From the NCBI GenBank assembly GCA_963795795.1, contig CAWCJS010000027.1, positions 372,001-436,000 of the forward strand: DNA of 64,000 nt. The letters run 5' to 3'. Each line of letters begins with the position of its first letter. Position 1 is the stretch's first letter. A program made the position numbers and the translations under genes. The notes beneath the pieces are model-generated. The model did not search any database. It saw only the letters and a list, made by a program, of their open reading frames with translations, and was not told where the DNA came from. Positions 1 to 8,597 of this stretch are shown here, one piece after another. This DNA comes from Palsa-504 sp963795795 (lineage in GTDB: Bacteria; Actinomycetota; Actinomycetes; Streptosporangiales; Streptosporangiaceae).

Positions 1-2193
1 CGTATGTGCGGCGTCGTTGGCGACGATCCCTTGCGCGAGGTTACACGGCTCGGGACCACGCTCGCACTGGCTGGCACCGGCGATCCCGGTGTAGAAGCTA
101 GAGTTCACCTGGCGGATATCGAAGACCCGCTCGATGGCCCGACGGAAGTCCTCCGGCTTCACCAGTGCGCCGCTTGAGTACCTGATGTCCGCCCGGAGGT
201 GGAACGTGTATGTCTTCCCGCCGCCGGTCGGCCGGGGCAGCGCGGCGGCAAGATCGGGGACGAGCTCATCGCCCGCCAGGCCGGCGACGCGGCGGTAGCC
301 GACGAGCCCGTCGTTGGTAAGGCTCAGCATCTGCCATGCCCAGGAGTAATACGCGACCGCCGGGTCGGTCGGCGGCTGGGATCCCTCGTCAGCGGGCAGC
401 TGCTCGATGACGGTGAGTGTTCCGCCGCGGTGGCTAGCGGGGGACGGTAGCACCGTCGCCCAGAGGTTGTTCCCGGCAGCGGCGATATCCGTCGGCTCGT
501 TTCCCACCGGGATGAGCTGTGCCACGCCCGTCTGTGGATCGATCCTGGAAATGCTTCCGCCGATGGTGCTGGCGACCCAGACCGCTCCATCGGCAAATGC
601 GATGCCGGCCGGAACGCCGCTCACCTTGATGGTCCGCACCTCGCCGGTTCGCGGGTCGAACCGCGATACCGTGCCGTCCGTGTCCGCGACCCAGACGCTG
701 CCAGCTCCGACGGCGAGGCCGTCTGGGCTCTGGCCGATGGCGATGGCCCGGGTAATCCGGTCGTCGCCCGGGTCGATGCGGACCAGCTCGCCGGCTTCCT
801 GGCTGGTAGCCCAGACCGCGCCAGCGCCGACTGCGATGTCGACCGGGGAACTGCCCAGGGAGATGGTCGATACGACGTCGCCGGTGGCCGCGTTGATCCT
901 GGACACCGTGTCGCTGGTCACGTTGGCGACCCACACCGACCCGTAGCCGGAGGCGATCGCGTCCGGGCCGATCCCGGCCGGGATAACCGCGACCTGGGTC
1001 CCGGAGCCCGGATTAACCTCAGAAACGTTGCCATCGAGCTCGTTCGCCACCCAGACCTCGCCATCGGCCACCGCGACGCCGGCTGGTCCGTGGCCGACCG
1101 GAATGCGGTCGATGACCTGCCCGGCCGGGTCGACGCGGAGCAGCATGTTGTCCGCGCTGTCGGTGATCCAGATCGCTCCGGCTCCGGAGGCGACCCCATC
1201 GGGCCGTCCGACTCCGGACACCACAGCGGTAAGGCGGGCCTGCCCGCCATCGATCATGCCGACGGTGTTCGGGCCCGCGGCGAGCTGGCCCGGCCCATGG
1301 GTAGTCGCGGCCACAAGCAGTGCGCTCGCCACGGCCAAGGCCCCGGTGATGGCCAGCGCCCGAATCTTCCGACCCGAGCCCATCAGCCGCGGTTGCCCCG
1401 TTCCTGTTACTGGTACTACTCCAGGAGCCTGGTCGGGAAGATCGAGCGAGGCATCTTGCTGCAGGATCGCGCGCTCGAGTCGCTGCAGTGCAGGGCTCGG
1501 CTCCAGGCCAAGCTCCTCGACCAGCGTCCGGCGCGCCGCCTGGTAGGCCTCCAGCGCCTCCGCCTGGCGCCCGTCGCGATACAGCGCGATCATCAGCTGT
1601 CCGTGTAGGCGCTCACGGAGCGGATGCACGGCTACGAGCGCCTGAAGCTCGCCCACGACATCCTTATGACGGCCCAGGGCCAGGTCTGCCTCGATCCGGT
1701 CCTCCATGGCGCCGAGCCGCAGCTCCTCAAGCCGGGTGGCGTCGGCCCGCGGGCCCGGTCCGTTGGCCAAGTCAGCAAGCGCCGGTCCTCGCCAGAGGCT
1801 CAGCGCCGCGCGGAACTTCACGGCCGCCTGGTCGGGCGCCTTCCCGGCCAGTGCGCCTTTGCCCTCCTCGATCAGGTGCTCGAAAACGTTCACATCCAGG
1901 CGCCCATCGGCCAGCCGGAGGCTGTATGCGCCGGCCAGGGTAACCACGACGGGTCCGTTGGCGGCCGCGTCGAGGGCCTTGCGCAGACGCGAGATATACA
2001 CGTCGAGGGTGTGCTGAGCGCCATCGGGAGGTTGCTCGCCCCATAGCTCGTGCACAAGAACATCGCGCGAGACGGCCTCGTTGGCCCGGAGCAGCAGGAT
2101 GAGCAGGAGGGCGCGCAACTTCGGGCCGCCAATCTCGATCACGCGCCCGTCCGCGCTGACTTCGAGCGGCCCGAGGATCCGGTAGTCGATCAT
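1..2193 (-). CDS. SARP/BTAD regulator fused to beta-propeller and family 5 solute-binding domain (3' end cut by window edge)
   Basis: The protein starts MIDYRILGPLEV at the ATG at 2191-2193, with a GAGAGG ribosome site just before it. The reading frame is open to base 1, giving at least 731 residues. In order: an OmpR-type winged helix (about 1-95), a BTAD helical domain (about 100-250), one membrane segment (about 268-287), a run of about six YVTN/NHL-like blades with repeated GxVWVA motifs (about 300-525), then the start of a peptide/nickel-type (family 5) solute-binding domain. An AfsR/SARP-like DNA-binding half would lie in the cytoplasm, with propeller and binding domain outside, so it may be a one-protein membrane sensor. 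That role is inference from domain order. The C-terminal part is missing. Confidence 0.85.
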   Translation of the reverse strand, partial: MIDYRILGPLEVSADGRVIEIGGPKLRALLLILLLRANEAVSRDVLVHELWGEQPPDGAQHTLDVYISRLRKALDAAANGPVVVTLAGAYSLRLADGRLDVNVFEHLIEEGKGALAGKAPDQAAVKFRAALSLWRGPALADLANGPGPRADATRLEELRLGAMEDRIEADLALGRHKDVVGELQALVAVHPLRERLHGQLMIALYRDGRQAEALEAYQAARRTLVEELGLEPSPALQRLERAILQQDASLDLPDQAPGVVPVTGTGQPRLMGSGRKIRALAITGALAVASALLVAATTHGPGQLAAGPNTVGMIDGGQARLTAVVSGVGRPDGVASGAGAIWITDSADNMLLRVDPAGQVIDRIPVGHGPAGVAVADGEVWVANELDGNVSEVNPGSGTQVAVIPAGIGPDAIASGYGSVWVANVTSDTVSRINAATGDVVSTISLGSSPVDIAVGAGAVWATSQEAGELVRIDPGDDRITRAIAIGQSPDGLAVGAGSVWVADTDGTVSRFDPRTGEVRTIKVSGVPAGIAFADGAVWVASTIGGSISRIDPQTGVAQLIPVGNEPTDIAAAGNNLWATVLPSPASHRGGTLTVIEQLPADEGSQPPTDPAVAYYSWAWQMLSLTNDGLVGYRRVAGLAGDELVPDLAAALPRPTGGGKTYTFHLRADIRYSSGALVKPEDFRRAIERVFDIRQVNSSFYTGIAGASQCERGPEPCNLAQGIVANDAAHT

Positions 2194-2397
2194 GCCCGCC
2201 TCTCGTGCTGCTGATAGTGAAGCACCTCGGCGCGGACTGCACAGCATCCCGGGTCGGCGTGGAAGTTCGCCCGCCCGCACCGTCCTGCCCGTCTGGGCGC
2301 CCTGGTCGCAGCACGCGCGGTCCCGATGTCGCTCCGCCCGTCCCTCGCCGCACTAGCAGGTCTTATGAAGCGCATCCCGACTACGGCGCGCGGGCCA

Positions 2398-3642
2398 TCA
2401 CTGCTTCGCGTCTTTAGAAAGGTAGGCGATCGTGGCGGCGGCCAGTGCGAGGAGGGAGAGGGTGGTCAGTCCCGCGCGCAACCCGAACCGGCTGGCCAGG
2501 AACCCGATCGCGGGCGGGCCGAGCAGGAACCCGCTATAGCCCATCATCGAGGCCAGGGCGACCCCGCTCGATCCGGCGAGCAGGCCCGCCTCGGTCATGG
2601 CCGTGGGAAACAGGTTGGCCAGTCCGAGGCCGGTCACGGCGAAACCGGCCAGGGCCAACCACACGTCGGGGGCCAAAGAGGCGACGAGCATGCCGGCGCA
2701 CGCGACCAGGCCGCCCAGCACCAGCATGCGCTTGCGGCCCAGGCGCTCAAGCAGCGAGATACCGGACAGCCGTCCGGTCGCCTCTGCGAGGGCGAAGGCC
2801 GCGTAGCCCACGGCGGCTAGGCCGGCGCCTGCCCCCAGGTCCTGCCTGAGGTGCAGTGCGCCCCAGTCGCCGATGGCGCCCTCGTCGTAGGCGGCGCAGA
2901 GTGCGATCAGCCCGAACAGGCCCACCGCGCGGCCGTACTGGAGCGCGCGGCGCCAGGCCGGAGCCTGCCTGTCCTGGATGGCAGGGCGGCTCGGCCGGGC
3001 CGCCGCGGCGTTAGCCGAGCCGTCGAGCACCTGACCGGAAGCCAGCAGCGTCCGTGCGACAAAAGCCGTGACGAGCAGGCCGGCGAGCGCGACGAGGAGC
3101 AGGTGCGCTCGCGGGGACAGGTGCGGCGCGAGCAGGCCGCCCAGGCCCGCCCCAGCCAGGCCGCCGAAGCTCCACGCGGCGTGGAATCCGGGCATCACCG
3201 GCCGGCGCAGCGCGGCCACCACCTCGACGGCGACGCTATTCATGGCTACGTTGAGGCAGCCATAGGCCGCCCCGAACACCAGCAGCATGAGCCCGAGCGC
3301 GGTCGCCGACCGGGCGAGCGGGGGGAGCAGCACGGTCACCGAGAGCAAGGCGCACGAGATCACCGTGAGCCGGCCGCAGCCGAGTCGGCGGCATAGCGCG
3401 CCCGCTATCACCATCGTGGCCACCGCTCCGGCCGAAAGGCCAAGCAGCGCCAGCCCCAGTGCGGCGGATGAGGCGCCGGTCTGCTCCTTGATGGCGGGAA
3501 CCCGCACCGCCCAGCTCGCGTAGATGAACCCGTGGATCGCAAATACCGCGGACAGCGCGATCCGGACCGCGGGGAGACGGCCGAGATCCTCGGATCCGGG
3601 CCAGGCGGAATTCCCGTGCCGGATTTTGTTTACCCGCCGCAC
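2398..3642 (-). CDS. MFS transporter
   Basis: A 414-residue hydrophobic protein with about twelve membrane segments in two halves separated by a polar loop near residue 215. The first transmembrane region carries the sequence FAIHGFIYASWAVRVPAIKE, typical of the YbjJ-like branch of the major facilitator superfamily. A loop with RRLGCGR follows helix 2 and ERLGRKR occupies the equivalent place in the second half, as expected for MFS motif A. The start used is the GTG at 3640-3642. An imperfect palindrome with core ACGATCGT lies upstream at 3666-3679 and could be an operator. The substrate cannot be read from the sequence. It is divergent from the PadR gene. Confidence 0.85.
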   Translation of the reverse strand: MRRVNKIRHGNSAWPGSEDLGRLPAVRIALSAVFAIHGFIYASWAVRVPAIKEQTGASSAALGLALLGLSAGAVATMVIAGALCRRLGCGRLTVISCALLSVTVLLPPLARSATALGLMLLVFGAAYGCLNVAMNSVAVEVVAALRRPVMPGFHAAWSFGGLAGAGLGGLLAPHLSPRAHLLLVALAGLLVTAFVARTLLASGQVLDGSANAAAARPSRPAIQDRQAPAWRRALQYGRAVGLFGLIALCAAYDEGAIGDWGALHLRQDLGAGAGLAAVGYAAFALAEATGRLSGISLLERLGRKRMLVLGGLVACAGMLVASLAPDVWLALAGFAVTGLGLANLFPTAMTEAGLLAGSSGVALASMMGYSGFLLGPPAIGFLASRFGLRAGLTTLSLLALAAATIAYLSKDAKQ

Positions 3643-3815
3643 AAAATAAGACTATGCATACGGCCGAAACGATCGTCTCAGCGCCGGCTGGTCACAGCGC
3701 CCAGAAGGCTTGCGTCGGTGACATGAGGGCGGCACGGAGCGCGGGCAGCAGTCCGGCCATGGCCCCAATGGCGAGGGCCGCGCCGACGCCGCCCGCCCAG
3801 CCACCACCAAGGTCC

Positions 3816-3844
3816 TTGAAACCTAGGACTGCTAGGCATAGTAT
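3816..3844 (+). promoter_or_regulatory. Leaderless promoter with palindromic operator in the spacer
   Basis: TTGAAA (3816-3821) and TAGTAT (3839-3844) are separated by 17 bases. The spacer contains the palindrome CCTAG-GACTG-CTAGG (3822-3836). The -10 box ends 8 bases before the ATG at 3853, so the transcript probably starts at or next to the start codon. A repressor on the palindrome would block RNA polymerase directly. The PadR protein encoded just downstream is the natural candidate for autoregulation. Confidence 0.65.
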
Positions 3845-3852
3845 TCCTTGGT

Positions 3853-5055
3853 ATGAACAAGGAGAGACTTAAGGGGAACCTGGACTTGCTGCTGCTGTCG
3901 GTGCTATCTGCTGGGCCCGCGCACGGGTACGCGATCATCTCGGCGCTCCGCGACCGCAGCGAGGGCATGTTCGACCTGCCGGAGGGGACCATCTACCCGG
4001 CGCTGCACCGGCTCGAGGACGCCGGGCTGCTCATCAGCTCGTGGGCCGAGACGGACGGGCGGCGGCGGCGCGTCTACGGGCTGACCGACCGGGGTGCGGC
4101 GGCGCTGGCCGCCGAGCAGACCGAATGGCGGAGGTTCGCCGGCGGGATACACGCGGTGCTCGGCTGGCCCGCCGAGGCGGTCTGGTCGAAGGTCATCCGC
4201 CGGGCGCCTAGCCGCCATGGGGTGGTCGGCATGAAGCACGCGGACCACGACCCGATCGAGGAGTACCTGCGTCAGCTCCGGGCCAGCCTGCGGGCCGGCG
4301 CGGCCGAAGCCGAGCTCATCGTGGCCGAAGCCGAGGACCACCTGCGTGAGACCACCGCCGTCGGCCTGGCCACCGGCCTGACCGAGCGCGAAGCGCAGGA
4401 GGCGGCGATCTCGGCCTTCGGGTCGGTGCGCGCGGTCGTCCGGGCGCATGAGACCACGCCGGGGAACCTGATCAAGGGCAGGACGCCCGCCGCCGTGATC
4501 GAAGATCTGTGCCTGGCGGCCTGGAAGGGAGGCGCCATCGGGCTGACCGCGGTCGGCGCCAGCGGCTTGGTCGTGCTCGTCATGAACGCCACGCTCGGCC
4601 GGGCGTTCACCGGCCAGCCGCCGGCCGGGATGACGTTCCCCAGGGCCCTGTGCGATTACTGGCTCGCGGGCTGGCCGGGTGCGCACACCTGCACGCAGGC
4701 CGCGATGCTGGAGGCCAGCAGCGATGCGGTAACCCTGCGGGTCGTCGCCGGGATCCTGGGCGTCGCGCTACTTGAGGCGTACGCCATCGTCCGCTATCTC
4801 ATGCGGCGGCACGGGCGGGGGCCCGCCGTGGTGCTGGCGGGGTACTTCCCGGCGCTGGCGGCGTGCGTGTTCGGCGCGGGCGCACTCGCCCTGGCCCTGG
4901 CCCAGCTCACCGGCTTCACGGTCTCGGCCGGACCCGGCATATACCTCAGCGGCGCCATCGTCGCGGCCGTGATTGCCGTCGCCTACGCCGTGAAGGCCCG
5001 ACCGGTATTCCGGCTCCTGATGCGCGGGTTCGCGAGATACGTCCGGGCCCGGTGA
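3853..5055 (+). CDS. PadR-family regulator fused to HAAS-type membrane domain
   Basis: A 400-residue protein. Residues 1-110 are a PadR winged helix (LLLLSVLSAGPAHGYAII, then EGTIYPALHRLEDAGLL and a wing with GRRRRVYGLT). From about residue 127 (MKHADHDPIEEYLRQLRASL) it resembles the start of a separate HAAS/permease-prefix protein, with a helical domain to about 215 followed by about four membrane segments. PadR and HAAS proteins are commonly encoded as two adjacent genes; here they share one frame. This may be a real fusion making a membrane-tethered repressor, or an artefact of a small indel. The start ATG lies 8 bases after a good -10 box. Confidence 0.8.
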   Translation: MNKERLKGNLDLLLLSVLSAGPAHGYAIISALRDRSEGMFDLPEGTIYPALHRLEDAGLLISSWAETDGRRRRVYGLTDRGAAALAAEQTEWRRFAGGIHAVLGWPAEAVWSKVIRRAPSRHGVVGMKHADHDPIEEYLRQLRASLRAGAAEAELIVAEAEDHLRETTAVGLATGLTEREAQEAAISAFGSVRAVVRAHETTPGNLIKGRTPAAVIEDLCLAAWKGGAIGLTAVGASGLVVLVMNATLGRAFTGQPPAGMTFPRALCDYWLAGWPGAHTCTQAAMLEASSDAVTLRVVAGILGVALLEAYAIVRYLMRRHGRGPAVVLAGYFPALAACVFGAGALALALAQLTGFTVSAGPGIYLSGAIVAAVIAVAYAVKARPVFRLLMRGFARYVRAR

Positions 5056-5165
5056 CGCTCCCGGAACCTGCCCGCCGAAGCGGGCCGCTGCAGTGCCTCC
5101 AAAGGTGCAGGAGACGATCACGGTGGCGTGGTCATCTTCCTCATCAGCTCGGGTCGGGGCGCTGC

Positions 5166-6146
5166 TCAGCCCGGGCGCAACCACACGGCCAGGTCGGCGA
5201 GCGCCCTGGCGGTCGGCAGCGACGTCTCGACCGCCAGCTGCCGGGGCGGCTCGCTGTCGCTAAGCACGGCGTTGATGTGGCGTATAGCCGCGGTGAACGA
5301 AGGCTCGTGCGCCCCGGACCTGAAGGTACGGTCCTCGGATGACCCGACGACCAGCTGGTAGGAGTCAGACGGGCCGGGGTGGAACGGGTTGGTGATGCGG
5401 ATCTGGCCGCTCGTCCCCTCCAGCGTCGTGAAGGTGTCATAACTTCGGCCCAGGCCGCTAGACAGCATGAGCCGCCGCCCGCCCGGGTAGTTGAGCACGC
5501 CCCAGGTGTCCACGTCGACTCCGTCGCCGCCCATGACGGCACTGGCCCAGGCCGCATCGTAGGTCGGCCCGAACAGTTCCTGTGCGAGCCGGACCGGATA
5601 GCAGCCGACGTCGAGCAGGGCGCCCCCCTGGAGCTCCCGGGAAAGGCGGATGTTGGCCGGGTTCCTGAGCGAGAAGTGGAAGTTGGACTTGATCTCCATC
5701 AGCTCGCCGATGGCACCGTCCTGGAGCAGCTTCTTGATCTCGTGTAGCTGGAGATGGAAGGGAAACGCGAAGGCCTCCCACAGCAGCGTCCCCGTCCGTC
5801 CTGCGACCTCGAGCACCCGCTCCGTGTCGGGCAGGGTGCCGCAGAGCGGCTTCTCGCACAGGACCGGCCGTCCGGCCTCGAGCGCCCGGATCGTCCACTC
5901 GGCGTGCAGGGAATTCGGCAGCGGAATGTAGAGCGCGTCGATGCCAGGGTCAGTCATGAGGTTCTCGTAGCCGACGATAGAACGCTCGATGCCGTGGTCG
6001 CTGGCGAACTGCGCGGCTCGCGCCGCGTCCCGGCTGGCGACCGCCGCCGGGATCCCGCCCGCCTGCCGGAGGCCGGGTAGGAACTGCGCCCGCGCGATGT
6101 TCGCGGTGCCGACAATGCCCCATCGCACCTGCCCGCTGGCACTCAT
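5166..6146 (-). CDS. Gfo/Idh/MocA-family NAD(P)-dependent oxidoreductase
   Basis: A 326-residue protein of normal family length. The N-terminal Rossmann motif is WGIVGTANIARAQF, followed by the conserved CEKPL (EKP) motif near residue 96. The C-terminal alpha/beta domain includes GGALLDVGCYPV, the usual site of the catalytic Asp/His region. Members oxidise or reduce sugar-type alcohols and ketones. It is downstream of the related frameshifted oxidoreductase on the same strand (50-base gap) and probably in the same transcript. The actual substrate is unknown. Confidence 0.85.
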   Translation of the reverse strand: MSASGQVRWGIVGTANIARAQFLPGLRQAGGIPAAVASRDAARAAQFASDHGIERSIVGYENLMTDPGIDALYIPLPNSLHAEWTIRALEAGRPVLCEKPLCGTLPDTERVLEVAGRTGTLLWEAFAFPFHLQLHEIKKLLQDGAIGELMEIKSNFHFSLRNPANIRLSRELQGGALLDVGCYPVRLAQELFGPTYDAAWASAVMGGDGVDVDTWGVLNYPGGRRLMLSSGLGRSYDTFTTLEGTSGQIRITNPFHPGPSDSYQLVVGSSEDRTFRSGAHEPSFTAAIRHINAVLSDSEPPRQLAVETSLPTARALADLAVWLRPG

Positions 6147-6196
6147 AGTGGCGTCAGGCCACCCCTTCTACGTCCGGATCCGACTCGGTACCGCCA

Positions 6197-7338
6197 TCAT
6201 GGCCGGCGCCGTCCCGCGTGCGGGTCGCCGTCCAGCGGAAGCGTGACCCACCGGCGCTCGTGGTGGGAGATCTCGACGGCGTTGATGACCTCCTGGACCC
6301 ACAGGCCGTCGTCGAAGTTGCCCTCGTTCCCGTCGATCTCGCCCAGAATCTCGCTGGCGAAGTTCGCGGTCAGGTTGGCGTAGTACAGCGTCCGCCAGGA
6401 CTCCCGCGGGCTGCCTCCGGACGGGTAGTAACGCTCCGGCACCTCCACGTCGCGGAACTCCACGTCGTCGGGCCGGGCCATCTTGAACGTCTCGCAGATG
6501 CCGAACTCCTCGACCAGCCGCGCGATCGCGGCGCCGTTGCTCCCGTACACGCGCACCTCGATACCGGGGTAGTTACCGACGGTCACGAAGCTGCTCTGCA
6601 CCGAGCAGATGGCGCCGCTGGCGAACTCACCGATGAAGATGTCCCCGTCGTCGATGTTCGTGCGCGCCAGCAGGCCGGTGTCGGCGATGATGCGCTGCGG
6701 CACGAAGTTACGCAGCACGCCCACCACGGCGGTCAGGTCGGAACCCATCAGCCAGTGTCCGATGTCGATGACCGGGGCGCCGTAACCCTCCAGCGAGGCC
6801 ACCTTGATCGGGCCGTCGTTGGCGCGCGCGCTGTTCCGCAGCGGGGTCTGCGGGTTCAGCCACTGCGAGTTCTGCTCGTAGGCGTTGTAGATATAGGGAG
6901 TACCCAGGTCGCCCCGCGCGATCAGGTCCTTCAGGTAGCGGACGGCCGGGCTGTAGCGGAAGGTCAGGCCGACCTTCGTCTTCAGGCCGCTCCGGCGGCC
7001 AGGTCCGCCGCCCGCCGGACGTCGTGATGATCGTGAGCGACCGGCTTCTCGCTGAGCACGTGCTTGCCGGCCAGCAGGGCCGCCATGTTGATCTCGAAGT
7101 GCTCGCTGTCGCGGGTGACGACGTCGATGACGTCGATGTCGTCGCGCTTGAGCAACTCCCGGTAGTCCTGGAAGGCCAGAGCGCCGTACTTCGCGGCCGA
7201 CTCGCCGGCGCGCTGCGGGTCCAGATCGCAGACGCCGACGATCTGGCAGCGGTCATCCCTGGCCCAGCCGGGCAGGTGCGCCCAGTTCGCCCACCGCCCG
7301 GCTCCGATGACGCCAACGCCGAGTCGCTTCGCTGCCAT
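6197..7338 (-). CDS. Gfo/Idh/MocA-family oxidoreductase, frameshifted in this sequence
   Basis: Starts MAAKRLGVGVIGAGRWANWAH at 7338 and reads to residue 118 (DVRRAADLAAGAA), where a stop appears. The remainder (GLKTKVGLTFRYSPAVRYL onward, ending at 6197) lies in the next frame. Restoring one base near 6985-7000 in a GC-rich stretch joins the halves into about 380 residues, closely resembling the gene at 8598-9794. EKP is present (LSEKPVAHDH), as is the GYGAPVIDIGHW region. The clean join and intact remainder favour a recent one-base deletion or a sequence error over old decay. It is transcribed away from the hydroxyacid dehydrogenase and has operator-like palindromes upstream. Confidence 0.8.
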
Positions 7339-7391
7339 GTGCTCCGTCCTCCCTGGTTCAGCGGCGGACGCAGCGGCGCGGCCGCGTGATA

Positions 7392-7408
7392 TCGTCGATT
7401 GTCGACAG
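7392..7408. promoter_or_regulatory. Operator-like palindrome, site 1
   Basis: TCGTCGATTGTCGACAG matches the pattern NNGTYGA-N3-TCGACAR shared with 7498-7514 and 21345-21361. It lies 54 bases upstream of the oxidoreductase start at 7338. It is a candidate binding site for the GntR/FCD regulator at 11677. Confidence 0.55.
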
Positions 7409-7497
7409 CATTTCTATCGTGGACTAACGCGAACCCACCCGTCAATAAGTAGTACGCAGCCCAGGGTTGACCTACTGAGGCGATTAGGTAATAGTCG

Positions 7498-7514
7498 TTG
7501 TTGACTATCGACAA
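7498..7514. promoter_or_regulatory. Operator-like palindrome, site 2
   Basis: TTGTTGACTATCGACAA is a near-perfect inverted repeat (7-bp arms, one mismatch, 3-bp centre) 18 bases before the hydroxyacid dehydrogenase start. With the site at 7392 it brackets the divergent promoter region. Confidence 0.55.
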
Positions 7515-7532
7515 TTGGCTTGGTGAGGATTG

Positions 7533-8567
7533 ATGAAGCCCGACGCCGTGGGCGTCCTCGTCGCCACCCCGCTCGAGCCGGAGCTGGTGGCCCGGATTGA
7601 GGAAGCGGACCCGCGCGTGCATGCGCTCTACGAGCCCGACCTGATCCCCGCGCCGCGGTACGCGGCCGATCATTACGGCGTGCCGCGCCAGCTCACCGCG
7701 GCCGAGCAGGACAAATGGTCCCGGGTCCGGGCGCAGGCCGACGTCAGTTTCGACTTTGATTGGCAGGATCCGGCCGGGATGCCGCGGAACTGCCCGCGGC
7801 TGCGCTGGGTCCAGGGCACCAGCGCGGGACTGGGCGGCTTCCTGGAGCGGACTGGCCTGGTCCGATCTGACCTGATCTTCACCACGGCGGCCGGGGTGCA
7901 CGGGACGCCACTGGCGGAGTTCGCGCTGCTCGGCATGCTGTACTTCGCCAAGGGCCTCCCGCAGCTCGCAGCCTGGCAGGCCGAACGGCACTGGGAGCGG
8001 CATACCACCGCTCAGCTCGCGGGTCGCCGCGTCGTCGTCGTTGGCCTGGGCGGGATAGGCCAGGCGGTCGCCCGGCTGCTGTCACAGGCCGGCCTGCGCG
8101 TGTGCGGGGTCGGCCGCCCAGGGCACAGGTACGACGTACCCGGCGTCACCTCCTACGTCGGCTCCGACCGGCTCGACGAGGCACTGCCGGAGGCGGATGG
8201 GCTGATCCTGGCCTGTCCGCTGACCGAGGAAACGGCAGGCCTGATCGGGGCCCGGCAACTGCGGCTGCTGCCGCGCGGCGCGGTCGTGGTGAACGTCAGC
8301 CGCGGACCGGTGGTCGACGAGGACGCGCTGATCGACGCGTTGACCTCCGGGCACCTCGGCGGGGCGTTCCTCGATGTGTTCGCGGTGGAGCCGCTGCCCC
8401 CGAGCTCGCCGCTGTGGGCGATGCCGAACGTCGTCATCTCCCCGCACTCGGCGGCTACCGTCGCGGCCGAGAACGGCCTCATCACCGACTTGTTCTGCGA
8501 CAACCTGCGGCGCTGGCTGGACGGCCGGGAGCTGCGCAACGTCTATGACCGTGCGGCCGGGTACTAG
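7533..8567 (+). CDS. D-2-hydroxyacid dehydrogenase family protein
   Basis: About 344 residues. The NAD-binding fold has GLGGIGQAVARLL near residue 170. The catalytic set of this family is visible in order: Arg in VNVSRGPVVDE, Glu in FAVEPLP and His in VISPHSAAT. A TTG three bases upstream is possible, but the ATG at 7533 sits better behind GAGG (7525-7528). Family members interconvert 2-hydroxy acids and 2-oxo acids with NAD(P)H. It leads a plus-strand run with the oxidoreductase, two DUF4438 genes, the GntR gene and the SDR, so it probably acts on an intermediate of the same pathway. Confidence 0.88.
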   Translation: MKPDAVGVLVATPLEPELVARIEEADPRVHALYEPDLIPAPRYAADHYGVPRQLTAAEQDKWSRVRAQADVSFDFDWQDPAGMPRNCPRLRWVQGTSAGLGGFLERTGLVRSDLIFTTAAGVHGTPLAEFALLGMLYFAKGLPQLAAWQAERHWERHTTAQLAGRRVVVVGLGGIGQAVARLLSQAGLRVCGVGRPGHRYDVPGVTSYVGSDRLDEALPEADGLILACPLTEETAGLIGARQLRLLPRGAVVVNVSRGPVVDEDALIDALTSGHLGGAFLDVFAVEPLPPSSPLWAMPNVVISPHSAATVAAENGLITDLFCDNLRRWLDGRELRNVYDRAAGY

Positions 8568-8597
8568 CGGTCGGCGGCGGATGGAAAGGCGGAGGTC

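Noticed and set aside
6708..8003. A 431-residue open frame on the minus strand across the oxidoreductase and hydroxyacid dehydrogenase genes
   Set aside because: Its sequence is Arg/Pro/Gly-rich with no family pattern, and it lies opposite well-supported genes in both directions.
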